Source: Paraburkholderia tropica
GTDB taxonomy: Bacteria; Pseudomonadota; Gammaproteobacteria; Burkholderiales; Burkholderiaceae
Length of the DNA: 46,624 nucleotides
Assembly (NCBI RefSeq): GCF_914484835.1
Contig: NZ_CAJZAR010000034.1
Location: forward strand, 1-46,624
Direction of reading: 5' to 3'
A program made the translations under genes and the position numbers. Shown one piece after another: positions 25,520 to 34,225 of this stretch (position 1 is its first letter; the number at the start of each line of letters is the position of its first letter). The notes below the pieces were generated by a model. The model was not told where the DNA came from. It saw nothing but the letters and a program-made list of their open reading frames with translations, and made no database searches.

Positions 25520-27202
25520 TCACCAGCTGCGGAAGCGCGCGGGCGGCGTGTAGAGACCGCCCGACCACGTCACCAGATCGTCGATGCTGCGCGCGGCGAG
25601 CAGCGAGCGCTTGGCGTCGCCGCGACGGATGCCGAGATCCTCGGGGAACTGCACGATGCCGCGGCGGCGCAATTCCTCGGTTTTTTCCGGCTTCGCGCGC
25701 AGGCCGATCGGCGTCACGCCCGCGACGGCCGCGAGCGACGCGCGCCGCTCCTCGATACCTTCCGCGCGATGCAGATGCGCGATGCCTTCCTCGGTGACCA
25801 CGTGGCTGACGTCGTCGCCGTAGATCATCACGGGCGCGACCGGCATGCCGCTCTTTTCGCCCACGGCGATGGCATCGAGTTCGTCGACGAAGGTCGGCTC
25901 GCCGCCTTTCTTCCACGTTTCCGCGAGCTGCACCACGAGTTTGTGGCCGCGCGAAACCGGGCCCGTGTCCTTGAGCAGCTTGAGCCACGCTTCGCTCGCA
26001 TGACGCCGGCCGCGCGGATCGTGGCCCATGTTCGGCGCGCCGCCGAAACCGGCGAGACGTCCGCGCGTGACCGTCGACGAATTCGCATCGGCGTCGATCT
26101 GCAGCGTGGAGCCGATGAAGAGATCGACCGCGTATTGCCCCGCGAGCTGGCACAGCACGCGGTTCGAGCGCAGGCTGCCGTCGCTGCCGGTGAAGAACAC
26201 GTCGGGGCGCGCGGCGATATACGCCTCCATGCCCACTTCGCTGCCGAAGCAATGCACGCTGTCCACCCAGCCCGATTCGATCGCGGGGATCAGCGTGGGA
26301 TGCGGATTGAGCGTCCAGTTGCGGCAGATCTTGCCCTTGAGGCCGAGCTGTTCGCCATACGTGGGCAGCAGCAGTTCGATGGCGGCCGTGTCGAAACCGA
26401 TGCCGTGATTGAGCGCGGTGATGCCATAGGGCGCGTAGATGCCCTTGATGACCATCATCGCCGTGAGCACCTGCAGGTCGCCGATATGGCGCGGGTCGCG
26501 CGTAAACAGCGGCTCGACCGCGAAGGGCCGGTCGGCTTGCACGACCACGTCCACCCACGAGCCGGGAATATCGACGCGCGGCAGTTCATCGACAATTTCG
26601 TTGACCTGAACGATCACGATGCCCTGGCTGAACGCGGCGGCTTCGGCAATCGTGGGCGTGTCTTCGGTGTTCGGGCCGGTGTAGAGATTGCCGTGACGGT
26701 CGGCCTTTTCCGCGCAGAGCAGCGCGACCTGCGGAATCAGATCGACGAACATGCGCGCGTACAGCTCCACATAGGTGTGGATCGCGCCCACTTCGAGCTG
26801 GCCGTCTTCGAGCAATTGCGCCACGCGCAGGCTCTGCGGTCCCGCGAACGCGAAATCCACGCGATGCGCGATGCCGCGCTCGAACAGCGCGAGATGATCG
26901 GGGCGGCTGATGCTCGAAATCAGCAGATGAATGTTGTTGAGCTTCGCGGGATCGGCCTTCGCGAGCGAGCGCGAGAGAAAGTCGGCCTGCTTCTGGTTGT
27001 CGCCTTCGAGCGCGACGCGGTCGCCGGGACGGATCAGCAGTTCGAGCGCGTCGGTCATGCGCGAGGCGGGCAGCACGCCGTCTTCGAGCCAGCCCGAAAC
27101 GGCGGCGAGGCGGCGCGCTTTCTCGTCGCGGCGCGTGGTCCACGAGCGCGGCGCCTGGCTGGCGTGAGCGGACGAGGCGGAGGTTTCAGCTTGAGGCTTC
27201 AT
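25520..27202 (-). CDS. mdcA: Malonate decarboxylase alpha subunit, acetyl-S-ACP:malonate ACP transferase (MdcA)
   Basis: A 560-residue CoA-transferase-like subunit that exchanges acetyl for malonyl on MdcC. Conserved blocks include RPGDRVALEGDNQKQADFLS, HLLISSISRPDHLALFERGI, EKADRHGNLYTGPNTEDTPT, GITALNHGIGFDTAAIELLL and GDDVSHVVTEEGIAHLHRAE. Length is normal for the family. Its ATG lies inside the last codons of the GntR gene (17-base overlap), so it is probably translated by coupling from the regulator. Confidence 0.94.
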   Translation of the reverse strand: MKPQAETSASSAHASQAPRSWTTRRDEKARRLAAVSGWLEDGVLPASRMTDALELLIRPGDRVALEGDNQKQADFLSRSLAKADPAKLNNIHLLISSISRPDHLALFERGIAHRVDFAFAGPQSLRVAQLLEDGQLEVGAIHTYVELYARMFVDLIPQVALLCAEKADRHGNLYTGPNTEDTPTIAEAAAFSQGIVIVQVNEIVDELPRVDIPGSWVDVVVQADRPFAVEPLFTRDPRHIGDLQVLTAMMVIKGIYAPYGITALNHGIGFDTAAIELLLPTYGEQLGLKGKICRNWTLNPHPTLIPAIESGWVDSVHCFGSEVGMEAYIAARPDVFFTGSDGSLRSNRVLCQLAGQYAVDLFIGSTLQIDADANSSTVTRGRLAGFGGAPNMGHDPRGRRHASEAWLKLLKDTGPVSRGHKLVVQLAETWKKGGEPTFVDELDAIAVGEKSGMPVAPVMIYGDDVSHVVTEEGIAHLHRAEGIEERRASLAAVAGVTPIGLRAKPEKTEELRRRGIVQFPEDLGIRRGDAKRSLLAARSIDDLVTWSGGLYTPPARFRSW

Positions 27203-27998
27203 CGGGAGTTCGGCTCCGTGAACGGGAGGATGCGGGAGAGGCGGCCGACGCGGCGCGCGTTTTCTTCGCGGCTGGCTGCGCCGCGGCGCGATCGGTCAAA
27301 AATCGGTAGATCAATTCGCCGGTGCCGAGCAAATGCGCGGCCACGAGCGCCTGCGCGGCGCTCACGTCGCGGCGCTTCACGGCGGCGAGGATTTCGGCGT
27401 GTTCGGCGTCGGACTCGCCCTTGTAGGCGGGAAAGCCGAATTTGAGCCGCAGATAACGCTCGCCACGCCGATGCAGCGTGATGAGCATGTCCATCAGTTG
27501 CGGGCGGCCAGCGGGCGCGTAGAGGCTCATATGGAAGTCCTCGTTGCGCGCCACATACAGCGACGGATCGCGCTCGCGCTTCGCGGCGGCGGCCAGCGCG
27601 CTCACTTCGCGCAGCGAGGCGGCCGTGTGATTGGGAATGGCGAGACCGAGCGCGAGGCTTTCGAGCGCCGAGCGGATCTCGTAGATCTCGCGGGCCTCGT
27701 CGCGCGACAGGGACGCGACGCTCGCGCCCTTGTTCACTTCGATGCGCGCCCAGCCTTCGCTCGCGAGCTGGCGCAGCGCCTCGCGTACGGGAATTGCACT
27801 GACCGAAAAATGCCGCGCGATCGCGTCCTGGCGCAGCGGCGCGTCGGGCGCGAGCGTGCCTTCGACGATGGCGGTGCGCAGGGCGTCCGCGATCATGCGC
27901 GAAGTGCTGGTGCGCGGCGCCGCGAGCGTCGGCAATCCGCTTGCCGACACCTCCGTCGCGCTGCCTTCCAGGGGAAAACCATTCGTTGCGTCGCTCAT
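27186..27998 (-). CDS. GntR/FadR-type (FCD) regulator of malonate use, MdcY/MatR-like
   Basis: A 270-residue regulator. The winged helix-turn-helix (about 33-95) has MIADALRTAIVEGTLAPDAP and IPVREALRQLASEGW. The FCD effector domain (about 105-235) has candidate metal or ligand residues Asp154, His156 (NEDFHMSLY), His200 and His222. The C-terminus is a basic Ser/Ala tail (240-270). GntR/FCD regulators MdcY (Acinetobacter) and MatR (Rhizobium) control malonate operons, so this is the likely local malonate sensor and not a LysR-type MdcR. It is the first gene of the operon and overlaps mdcA by 17 bases, implying autoregulation. The ATG at 27998 lacks a Shine-Dalgarno sequence and lies 11 bases from a TATAAT element. 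Confidence 0.88.
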   Translation of the reverse strand: MSDATNGFPLEGSATEVSASGLPTLAAPRTSTSRMIADALRTAIVEGTLAPDAPLRQDAIARHFSVSAIPVREALRQLASEGWARIEVNKGASVASLSRDEAREIYEIRSALESLALGLAIPNHTAASLREVSALAAAAKRERDPSLYVARNEDFHMSLYAPAGRPQLMDMLITLHRRGERYLRLKFGFPAYKGESDAEHAEILAAVKRRDVSAAQALVAAHLLGTGELIYRFLTDRAAAQPAAKKTRAASAASPASSRSRSRTPDEASS

Positions 27999-28008
27999 GA
28001 GATCAAAT

Positions 28009-28019
28009 ATTATATATAA
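28009..28019 (-). promoter_or_regulatory. mdc promoter -10 element overlapping a palindromic operator candidate
   Basis: On the minus strand TATAAT (28014 to 28009) is a perfect -10 hexamer. It overlaps the perfect 10-base palindrome TTATATATAA (28010-28019). As recalled, MdcY and MatR sites centre on a TTGTATACAA-like palindrome, and this sequence differs from that at two positions. A repressor bound here would block the mdc promoter directly. No good -35 is present at the expected distance. Confidence 0.5.
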
Positions 28020-28200
28020 AACGACAAGGGCGAAAGCCTCGCAAACCCGCAAAACGAGCAATACAGCATAGACGGGGAAAGCAGGAATCGGGGGCTTACA
28101 GGGAGTTCTTGAAGGTAGCCGGCAACAGTCCGGTTCGCGTTCCGCGCCGCGCTTTCAATCCGCATTCAGGGCGCGCGGCATCACAGGAGAGAGGAGCATC

Positions 28201-29499
28201 ATGAATTCGATTACCGAGCCCGCCCGGCGTGCTCACAAGACGCCGCTGAACCGCTCGCAGATCGCCGGTTTCTGGGGCGCCTGGGCCGGTTGGACGCTCG
28301 ACGGCATGGACTCGTTCATCTACGCGCTCGTGCTCACGCCCGCGCTCACCGAACTGCTGCCGCGCTCGGGCTATGCCGCGACCGCGCCGAATATCGGTCT
28401 CGCTGGCTCGATCCTGTTCGCGCTGTTTCTGGTCGGCTGGGGGCTGTCGTTCATCTGGGGGCCGATGGCGGACCGCTTCGGCCGCACGCGCGTGCTCGCC
28501 GGCACCATCTTCATGTTTGCGATCTTCACGGGCTTGTCGGCCACCGCGCAAAGCGTGTGGGCGCTCGGCATCTACCGCTTTCTCGCGGGCGTGGGCATCG
28601 GCGGCGAATGGGCGCTCGCGGGCACCTACGTGGCCGAATCGTGGCCCGAGGATCGGCGCAAGATGGGCGCGGGCTATCTGCAGACGGGCTATTACGCGGG
28701 CTTCTTCATCGCGGCCGCGCTGAACTACACGGTCGGCGTGCACTACGGCTGGCGCGCAATGTTCCTGATGGGCGCGGTTCCGGTGGTGGTCGCCATTCTC
28801 GTGCTCACGCGCGTGCAGGAGCCGGACAAGTGGCAGAAGTCGGAGGCGAGCCACGTGCATCACGGCCATCCGCTGCGCGAGATTTTCAGCGCCGGTTATC
28901 GCCGACGTACCGTGGTCGCGTGCGCGTTGCTGACGATTGCGATCATCGGCTTGTGGGCGGGCGCGGTGTATGAGCCGTCGGCGGTGATCCAGCTTGCCAC
29001 CAGGGCGGGCGCGAGCAAGGCCGAGGCAATCCGCACGGCGTCGATCGCCACGGGCATTCTCTCGATCGGCACGATTCTGGGCTGTCTCGCGCTGCCGCCG
29101 ATGGCCGAACGCATCGGCCGAAAATGGACGCTGGCGATTTATTTCGGCGGCATGGCGGTGACGATTGCGGCGAGCTTCGGCTGGGCGTATTACCTCGAAA
29201 ACGGGCTCGTGCCGTTCATCGCCATTCTGTTCGTGCTGGGCTTTTTCGGCGGCAATTTCGCGCTGTTCAGCCTGTGGCTGCCCGAGCAGTTCGGCACCCG
29301 CGTGCGCGCCACGGCGTTCGCGTTCTGCACCTCGTTCGGACGCTTCGTGGGCGCGGGCGTGAACTTCATGCTCGGCGCGGCGGTGCTGCGCATGCACACG
29401 CTGGGCGTGCCGGTTGCGCTCACGGCCATCGCGTTCGTGGTCGGGCTGCTGATCATTCCGTTCGCGCCGGAAACGAAGGGCGAAGTGTTGCCGGGCTGA
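28201..29499 (+). CDS. MFS transporter, probable malonate:proton symporter
   Basis: A 432-residue inner-membrane transporter with 12 predicted helices. It has the MFS loop 2-3 motif MADRFGRTRVLAG and the helix 4 motif GIYRFLAGVGIGGEWALAG. The start resembles sialate or aromatic-acid symporters (WAGWTLDGMDSFIYALVL). The ATG has a strong GAGAGGAG ribosome site. It is divergent from the gntR-mdc operon with 202 bases between them, including the palindrome at 28010-28019. No MdcL, MdcM, MadL, MadM or MdcF gene is nearby, so malonate uptake is the best inference for this protein. Confidence 0.82.
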   Translation: MNSITEPARRAHKTPLNRSQIAGFWGAWAGWTLDGMDSFIYALVLTPALTELLPRSGYAATAPNIGLAGSILFALFLVGWGLSFIWGPMADRFGRTRVLAGTIFMFAIFTGLSATAQSVWALGIYRFLAGVGIGGEWALAGTYVAESWPEDRRKMGAGYLQTGYYAGFFIAAALNYTVGVHYGWRAMFLMGAVPVVVAILVLTRVQEPDKWQKSEASHVHHGHPLREIFSAGYRRRTVVACALLTIAIIGLWAGAVYEPSAVIQLATRAGASKAEAIRTASIATGILSIGTILGCLALPPMAERIGRKWTLAIYFGGMAVTIAASFGWAYYLENGLVPFIAILFVLGFFGGNFALFSLWLPEQFGTRVRATAFAFCTSFGRFVGAGVNFMLGAAVLRMHTLGVPVALTAIAFVVGLLIIPFAPETKGEVLPG

Positions 29500-29517
29500 C
29501 GGCCCATCAGGTATCGA

Positions 29518-30462
29518 TCAACGCCGCTTGAACGCGAGCCTCGGCGGAAACATGCGCCAGCCCAGATTGACGCCGAGGCTCGCCGTCACGATCAGCACCA
29601 TGCCCGCGAGTTGCGGCACGCTCAGCGCGCGGCCGTAGACGATCGCATCGACGGCGATCGCGGTGAGCGGATACACGAACAGCAGCACGGCGATCACGGG
29701 TGTCGTGAGCTTCGGCAGCGCGCCGTAGATCAGCACGTACGAGAGCCCCGTGTGCAGCACGCCCATGCCCACGAGCCAGCCCCATTGCGTCGCCGAAATG
29801 TGCGTGAGTTCGAGCGGCGCGACGAAGGGTGCAATCAGCGGCAGACACAGCGCGCCCACCGCGCATTGCGTCAGCGTGAACAGATGCGGGCGCAGCTCGC
29901 GCAGACTCTTCGCGATCAGCGTGACGCTCGCATACAGCACCGATCCGCCGAGCGCTTCAGCGAGACCAATCAGATAACGCGGATGATCGGCCACATGGCT
30001 TTCCGCGAGCACGCCCGAGGCGAGCACGAGGCCCACGAACGCAATCGCGATCCAGCCGAGCCGGTCCGCGCCGAGGCGCTCGTGAAAGATCGCCGCGCCG
30101 ATCAGCACGACCCAGAACGGCTGCACATGGAACACGACTGTCGCGACCGCGATGCTGGTGCGATGGATCGAATCGAAAAAGCCCACCCATTGCGTGACCA
30201 TCAGCACGCCCGAGATAAAGGCGAGCGCGAACGTGCGGCGCGTGAATTGCCGCGCGAGCTGACGCGGCGTGAGCCAGCCTTTCCACGCGCAATACGCGGC
30301 GAGCGCGAGCATGCCGAACAGGCAGCGGAAGAACACGAGCGTGAGCGCGCCCAGATGCGCCTCTTCGACGAACACGCCGATGGTGCCCATCAGCAGGCCG
30401 CCGCCCGCGAGCATGGCGACGCCCTGGCGGCCGTTATGGAGATCGGATTGCGTGGACGACAT
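29518..30462 (-). CDS. EamA/DMT-family transporter
   Basis: A 314-residue inner-membrane protein with about ten helices in two EamA repeats (about 12-150 and 160-300). The first repeat includes VFFRCLFGMLALAAYCAW and the second GVLHTGLSYVLIYGALPKLT. Family members export amino acids or other metabolites (RhtA/YdcZ-like). Divergence from the LysR at 30578 suggests that the pair is a regulated export unit. It is convergent with the MFS gene, with only 18 bases between stops. Confidence 0.88.
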   Translation of the reverse strand: MSSTQSDLHNGRQGVAMLAGGGLLMGTIGVFVEEAHLGALTLVFFRCLFGMLALAAYCAWKGWLTPRQLARQFTRRTFALAFISGVLMVTQWVGFFDSIHRTSIAVATVVFHVQPFWVVLIGAAIFHERLGADRLGWIAIAFVGLVLASGVLAESHVADHPRYLIGLAEALGGSVLYASVTLIAKSLRELRPHLFTLTQCAVGALCLPLIAPFVAPLELTHISATQWGWLVGMGVLHTGLSYVLIYGALPKLTTPVIAVLLFVYPLTAIAVDAIVYGRALSVPQLAGMVLIVTASLGVNLGWRMFPPRLAFKRR

Positions 30463-30543
30463 CGGCAGGAAACGCTTAAAAGCGAAAGCAGGTTGAAAAC
30501 CGTTTCAGTATTCGTGAGTTGCAGGGTGTCGGCAAACGAATTA

Positions 30544-30555
30544 AATTGAACAATT
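30544..30555. promoter_or_regulatory. Inverted repeat, candidate LysR site
   Basis: AATTG-AA-CAATT lies 22 bases before the lysR start in the divergent region shared with the EamA gene. Its symmetry and AT content fit a LysR-type site acting as an autoregulatory operator. The regulator's binding is inferred from position alone. Confidence 0.4.
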
Positions 30556-30577
30556 CCATCAATCTGGCTGATGAATC

Positions 30578-31447
30578 ATGAATCCCGAGTTCGATCTCGA
30601 TCTCTTGCGCAGCTTCGTGGCCGTCGCGGACGCGGGCAGTTTCACGAAGGCCGCCGTGACCGTGCATCGCTCGCAGGCGGCCGTGAGCATGCAGATCAAG
30701 CGGCTCGAACAGATGCTCGGCACCACGCTGTTTACGCGCGACACGCGCAATCTCGCGCTCACGCGGCCCGGCAGCACGCTGCTCGAATATGCGCGGCGCG
30801 CGCTCGATTTGCAGGAGGAGGCGTGGTCGGCGCTGGTGCGGCCCGAGGTGACGGGGCGCGTGGTGCTCGGCGCGCCCGACGACTACATGGCGGCGCTGCT
30901 CTCGCCGGTGTTGCGGCGCTTTTCGACGCTCTATCCGCATGTGGAGATCGAGATCGTCTGCGCACAGAGCGTGGCGCTCGGGCCGATGCTGGCGGACAAC
31001 AAGATCGACGTCGCCTTCGTCACGCGCGACAAGCAGATTCGCGGGGAATTCGTGCGCAGTGAAGATATGGTCTGGGTGGGTTTGCCCGACGATCCGGCGC
31101 CGCTCGCGATGACGCCGCTACCGGTCGGGCTTTACGAGCACGGCAGCGTGGCGCGCGCGCATACGGTGGCGGCGCTCGACGCGGCGCGCATCCGCTATCG
31201 CGCGGCGTTCACGAGCGCGAGTCTCACGGGATTGATGGCGACGGTGGAGGCGGGCATCGCCGTGGTGGCGCTCACGCGGTGCAGCGTGCCCGCGCGTTTC
31301 GAGGTGCTCGGCGAGGCGCACGGCCTGCCGACGATCGAGCCGCTCGATATCGTGGTCGCGCGCAGCGTGAAGTCGAACCGGGCCACCTGCGATTACTTCG
31401 TAGAACAGATGGTTCAGGATCTTTCGGTGCGTCGTCAGCGCGGATAG
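30578..31447 (+). CDS. LysR-family transcriptional regulator
   Basis: A 289-residue regulator with the HTH in residues 1-65 (FVAVADAGSFTKAAVTVHRS then QIKRLEQMLGTTLFTRDTR) and an effector domain from about 92 to 285. It opens with FDLDLLRSFVAV, as in the branch that regulates adjacent exporters. Of two close ATGs, the one at 30578 is in frame; an ATG at 30571 is in another frame. Its 3' end overlaps the convergent fbpC gene by 13 bases. The likely target is the divergent EamA exporter. Confidence 0.9.
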   Translation: MNPEFDLDLLRSFVAVADAGSFTKAAVTVHRSQAAVSMQIKRLEQMLGTTLFTRDTRNLALTRPGSTLLEYARRALDLQEEAWSALVRPEVTGRVVLGAPDDYMAALLSPVLRRFSTLYPHVEIEIVCAQSVALGPMLADNKIDVAFVTRDKQIRGEFVRSEDMVWVGLPDDPAPLAMTPLPVGLYEHGSVARAHTVAALDAARIRYRAAFTSASLTGLMATVEAGIAVVALTRCSVPARFEVLGEAHGLPTIEPLDIVVARSVKSNRATCDYFVEQMVQDLSVRRQRG

Positions 31448-32520
31448 ACGCTGACTTCGCCGCCCACCGCCACGCGCACGCGTTCGCCGGGCTGCGGAGT
31501 GCGAAAGCCCGGCACGCGCGCGCGAATCGGCGTGGACGCTTGAGCCGGATCGAGCTGGAGTTCCAGCGTGAGCGCGGCATCCTGGCCCTGGAACGTGACG
31601 TCGCGCACGCGCGCGTCGAGTGCGCCGGGGCGGATCGCATCGTGCGGCAGGACGTCGATCTGTTCGGGGCGCAGCATCACGTCGACGTCGCCATCGACGT
31701 TGCCATCGACGTTGCCGAGTGTGGCCTGTGTGCCGTCCGCGAGCGGCAACGCGCCGAGCGCGCAATGCGCGAATCCTGCGCTGACCCGCCCCGGCAGCAA
31801 CACCGCTTCGCCGACGAAGGCCGCGAGCTCGCGCGTCACGGGCCGACGGTACAGCGTCTGCGGTGCGGCCGTTTGCACGACCCGGCCATGCAGCAGCACG
31901 GCGACTTCATGACCGAGCGAGAGCGCTTCCGCCTGATCGTGCGTGACCAGCACGGCCGTGGCGCCCGCGGCTGCGAGCGCGCGCGCCACGGCGGCGCGGG
32001 TTTCCACGCGCAACGCCGCATCGAGCGACGAAAACGGTTCGTCGAGCATCACGAGACCCGGCGCGGGCGCGAGTGCGCGGGCCAGCGCCACGCGCTGCTG
32101 CTGTCCGCCCGATAGCTGCTGCGGCGCGCGATTTGCACAGGACTCCGGAAGACCGACTAGTTCGAGCAGTTCCGACACGCGATGCCGCGTGCGCCGCTGC
32201 GCGCGCGGCAGGCCGAACACGATGTTGTCCGCCACCGAGAGATGCGGAAACAGCGCGCCTTCCTGCGGCACGTAACCGATCTGGCGCTGCTCCGCGGGCA
32301 GATGCAGCGCATCGTCCGCCACACGCCGTCCGCCGATCTCGATGCTGCCCGCGTCGGCGCGCTCGAAACCGCATAGCAGGCGCAGCAGCGTGGTCTTGCC
32401 GCTGCCCGAGGGGCCGAGCAGCGCGAGCAGCGAGCCGGACTTCACCGTGAGATGAACGTCGTGCAGCACGGGATGACCGTCGAAGGCCTTGGAAACACCG
32501 GCAATGCGTAGTGTGCTCAT
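31435..32520 (-). CDS. fbpC: Ferric-iron ABC transporter ATP-binding protein
   Basis: A 361-residue ATPase that powers the FbpB permease. It has Walker A GPSGSGKTTLL, the Q loop in IGYVPQEGALFP, the signature LSGGQQQRVALARAL, Walker B LVMLDEPFSSLDA and the H loop VTHDQAEAL. A C-terminal TOBE-like regulatory domain (about 240-361) includes VMLRPEQIDVLP, as in FbpC/CysA-type subunits. It carries a short NVDG repeat from a 12-base duplication (31682-31716). The ATG overlaps the fbpB stop (ATGA). It is the last gene of the iron operon and runs 13 bases into the convergent LysR gene. Confidence 0.9.
   Translation of the reverse strand: MSTLRIAGVSKAFDGHPVLHDVHLTVKSGSLLALLGPSGSGKTTLLRLLCGFERADAGSIEIGGRRVADDALHLPAEQRQIGYVPQEGALFPHLSVADNIVFGLPRAQRRTRHRVSELLELVGLPESCANRAPQQLSGGQQQRVALARALAPAPGLVMLDEPFSSLDAALRVETRAAVARALAAAGATAVLVTHDQAEALSLGHEVAVLLHGRVVQTAAPQTLYRRPVTRELAAFVGEAVLLPGRVSAGFAHCALGALPLADGTQATLGNVDGNVDGDVDVMLRPEQIDVLPHDAIRPGALDARVRDVTFQGQDAALTLELQLDPAQASTPIRARVPGFRTPQPGERVRVAVGGEVSVYPR
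31682..31716 (-). repeat. 12-bp tandem repeat inside fbpC
   Basis: Units at 31682-31693, 31694-31705 and 31706-31716 (the last truncated by one base) encode GNVDGNVDGDVD in the TOBE-like region. The reading frame is preserved. Confidence 0.7.
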
Positions 32521-34202
32521 GAGCGCGAGGAATCGGGTGAAGAGGGCGAGCCAGCCTGCGCCGCGAGCGCCGATTTGCCAGCGAACGCGAACAGCAGGCC
32601 CGAGGCCGCGAGCGAGAGCGCCGTGAGCAGCGCGGCATAGGGCGCGGCGGCGGCGAACGCGAGCGTCGAGGTATCGGACCAGACCTGGGTGGCGAGCGTG
32701 TGCGTGCCGATGGGCGCGAGCAGCAGCGTCGCGTTCAGTTCGGTGACGACCGAGATGAAGACCATCGACGCCGCTGCGCCGAGCCCCGGTCCCGCGAGCG
32801 GCAGCACCACGCGCCGCAGCGTGGCGAACCAGCCGAGGCCGAGCGCGCGCGCCGTCTCTTCGAGACGCTGCTGCGCCTGCAACAGCGCCGCGCGCACGCT
32901 CACGAGCGCGAGCGGCAGGAACAGGATCGCGTAGACGACGATCAGCAGCGTGGTGCTCTGATAGAGCGGTTCGAGCGCGCGCACGGCGAGCGACACGATC
33001 GCGAGCGCGATGACGAGCCCCGGCACGCCTTGCGCGATGAACGCGGTGCGTTCGAGAAAGGTCGCCGCGCGGCCCGGATAACGCGCGAGCAGATACGCGA
33101 GCGGCAGCGCGAGCAGCGTCGTGAACACGGCGGCCAGCAGGCCGAGCCGCAGCGAAGCGAGCGTGGTGGTGAACAGCAGTTCGGGCGACACGTCGGCGGG
33201 CGTGATCGCGGCGGCGCCCGGTTGCGTGAGCCAGTAGCCGATCATCGCGAGCGGCACGCCGAGCGTGCCCACGTTGAGCGCGACGAACGCGAGCGTAACC
33301 GGCCAGCGCCAGCGGCCCAGCGCGAGACGGGCGGCCGCGCGACGCGTGCCGCGATCGACGCGTTCGTAACGCGCGCGTCCGCGCACGCGAAACTCGAACA
33401 CGAGACAGACGAGACACAGCAGGATCAGCACGCAAGCGAGCAGCGACGCACCGCCGCCGTCGAAACTCGTGCGGTATTCGGCATAGATCTCGGTCGTGAA
33501 GGTGCGAAAGCGCAGCAGCGTGAACGCGCCGAATTCGGATAGCACGCCCAGCGCGACGAGCAGCATCGAACCGAGCAGGGCAGGGCGCAATTGCGGCAGC
33601 ACCACGCGCACGAAAATCGCCCAGCGGTTGCAGCCGAGTGCGCGTGCGCATTCTTCGAGCGCGGGATCGAGCCCGCGCAAGGCAGCGGCCACCGGCAGAT
33701 AGACGAGCGGAAAATACGCGGTCGTGATGACGATGAACGCGCCGAGAAAGTCCTGCAAATCGAGGCTCAACGACACCCACGCATAGCTCGTGACGAACGC
33801 GGGCATGGCGAGCGGCGCGGCGGCGAGGAGCGCGAATGCGCGTCGCCCCGGCAGATCGGTGCGCTCGACGAACCACGCGACAGCGGTGCCGAGCACGGCC
33901 GACGCCAGCGTCGCGCTCACGGTGATACTGAGCGTGTTGATCAGCAGTTCGCCGACGAGCGGACGGAAGATCAGGTCCGCCGCATCGGCGAACCCGAACG
34001 ACAGCGCGCGCCAGAACGTCAGCGCGAGCGGCAGCAGGACCAGCAGCGGCCCGAGCGCGGCGGCGAGAAACAGCGCGCGCGGCGCACGGCGGCGCGTGAC
34101 GGCGTGCGCCGCGATGCCGGCGCGATCGATATCGGCATCGGCATCGGCGTCGGCATAGGCTGCATCCGGCATCGCGTGCGCCGAGGTAACGGCTTCACTC
34201 AC
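32517..34202 (-). CDS. fbpB: Ferric-iron ABC transporter permease, fused double-domain
   Basis: A 561-residue inner-membrane permease with about 12 helices in two homologous halves. The two EAA cytoplasmic loops that contact the ATPase are visible: ECARALGCNRWAIFVRVVLP (about 195) and ETARALGLGWFATLRRVVLP (about 468). The double-length form is usual for FbpB-type iron permeases. The start is a GTG with AAGGA 13 bases upstream; the first ATG is ten codons later and has no ribosome site. The N-terminus includes an ADADADAD run from a 6-base repeat (34131-34156). It overlaps fbpC by four bases. Confidence 0.9.
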   Translation of the reverse strand: MSEAVTSAHAMPDAAYADADADADIDRAGIAAHAVTRRRAPRALFLAAALGPLLVLLPLALTFWRALSFGFADAADLIFRPLVGELLINTLSITVSATLASAVLGTAVAWFVERTDLPGRRAFALLAAAPLAMPAFVTSYAWVSLSLDLQDFLGAFIVITTAYFPLVYLPVAAALRGLDPALEECARALGCNRWAIFVRVVLPQLRPALLGSMLLVALGVLSEFGAFTLLRFRTFTTEIYAEYRTSFDGGGASLLACVLILLCLVCLVFEFRVRGRARYERVDRGTRRAAARLALGRWRWPVTLAFVALNVGTLGVPLAMIGYWLTQPGAAAITPADVSPELLFTTTLASLRLGLLAAVFTTLLALPLAYLLARYPGRAATFLERTAFIAQGVPGLVIALAIVSLAVRALEPLYQSTTLLIVVYAILFLPLALVSVRAALLQAQQRLEETARALGLGWFATLRRVVLPLAGPGLGAAASMVFISVVTELNATLLLAPIGTHTLATQVWSDTSTLAFAAAAPYAALLTALSLAASGLLFAFAGKSALAAQAGSPSSPDSSRS

Positions 34203-34225
34203 AATTGCTTAGCCATCCTTGAGAA

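Noticed and set aside
24525..26558. 677-residue frame as a longer MdcB
   Set aside because: Family sequence begins near the Met at 25514; upstream residues are mdcA read out of frame.
31435..33876. 813-residue fusion of permease-region sequence with the ATPase
   Set aside because: The N-terminal 450 residues are fbpB out of frame; the ATPase starts at the ATGA overlap at 32520.
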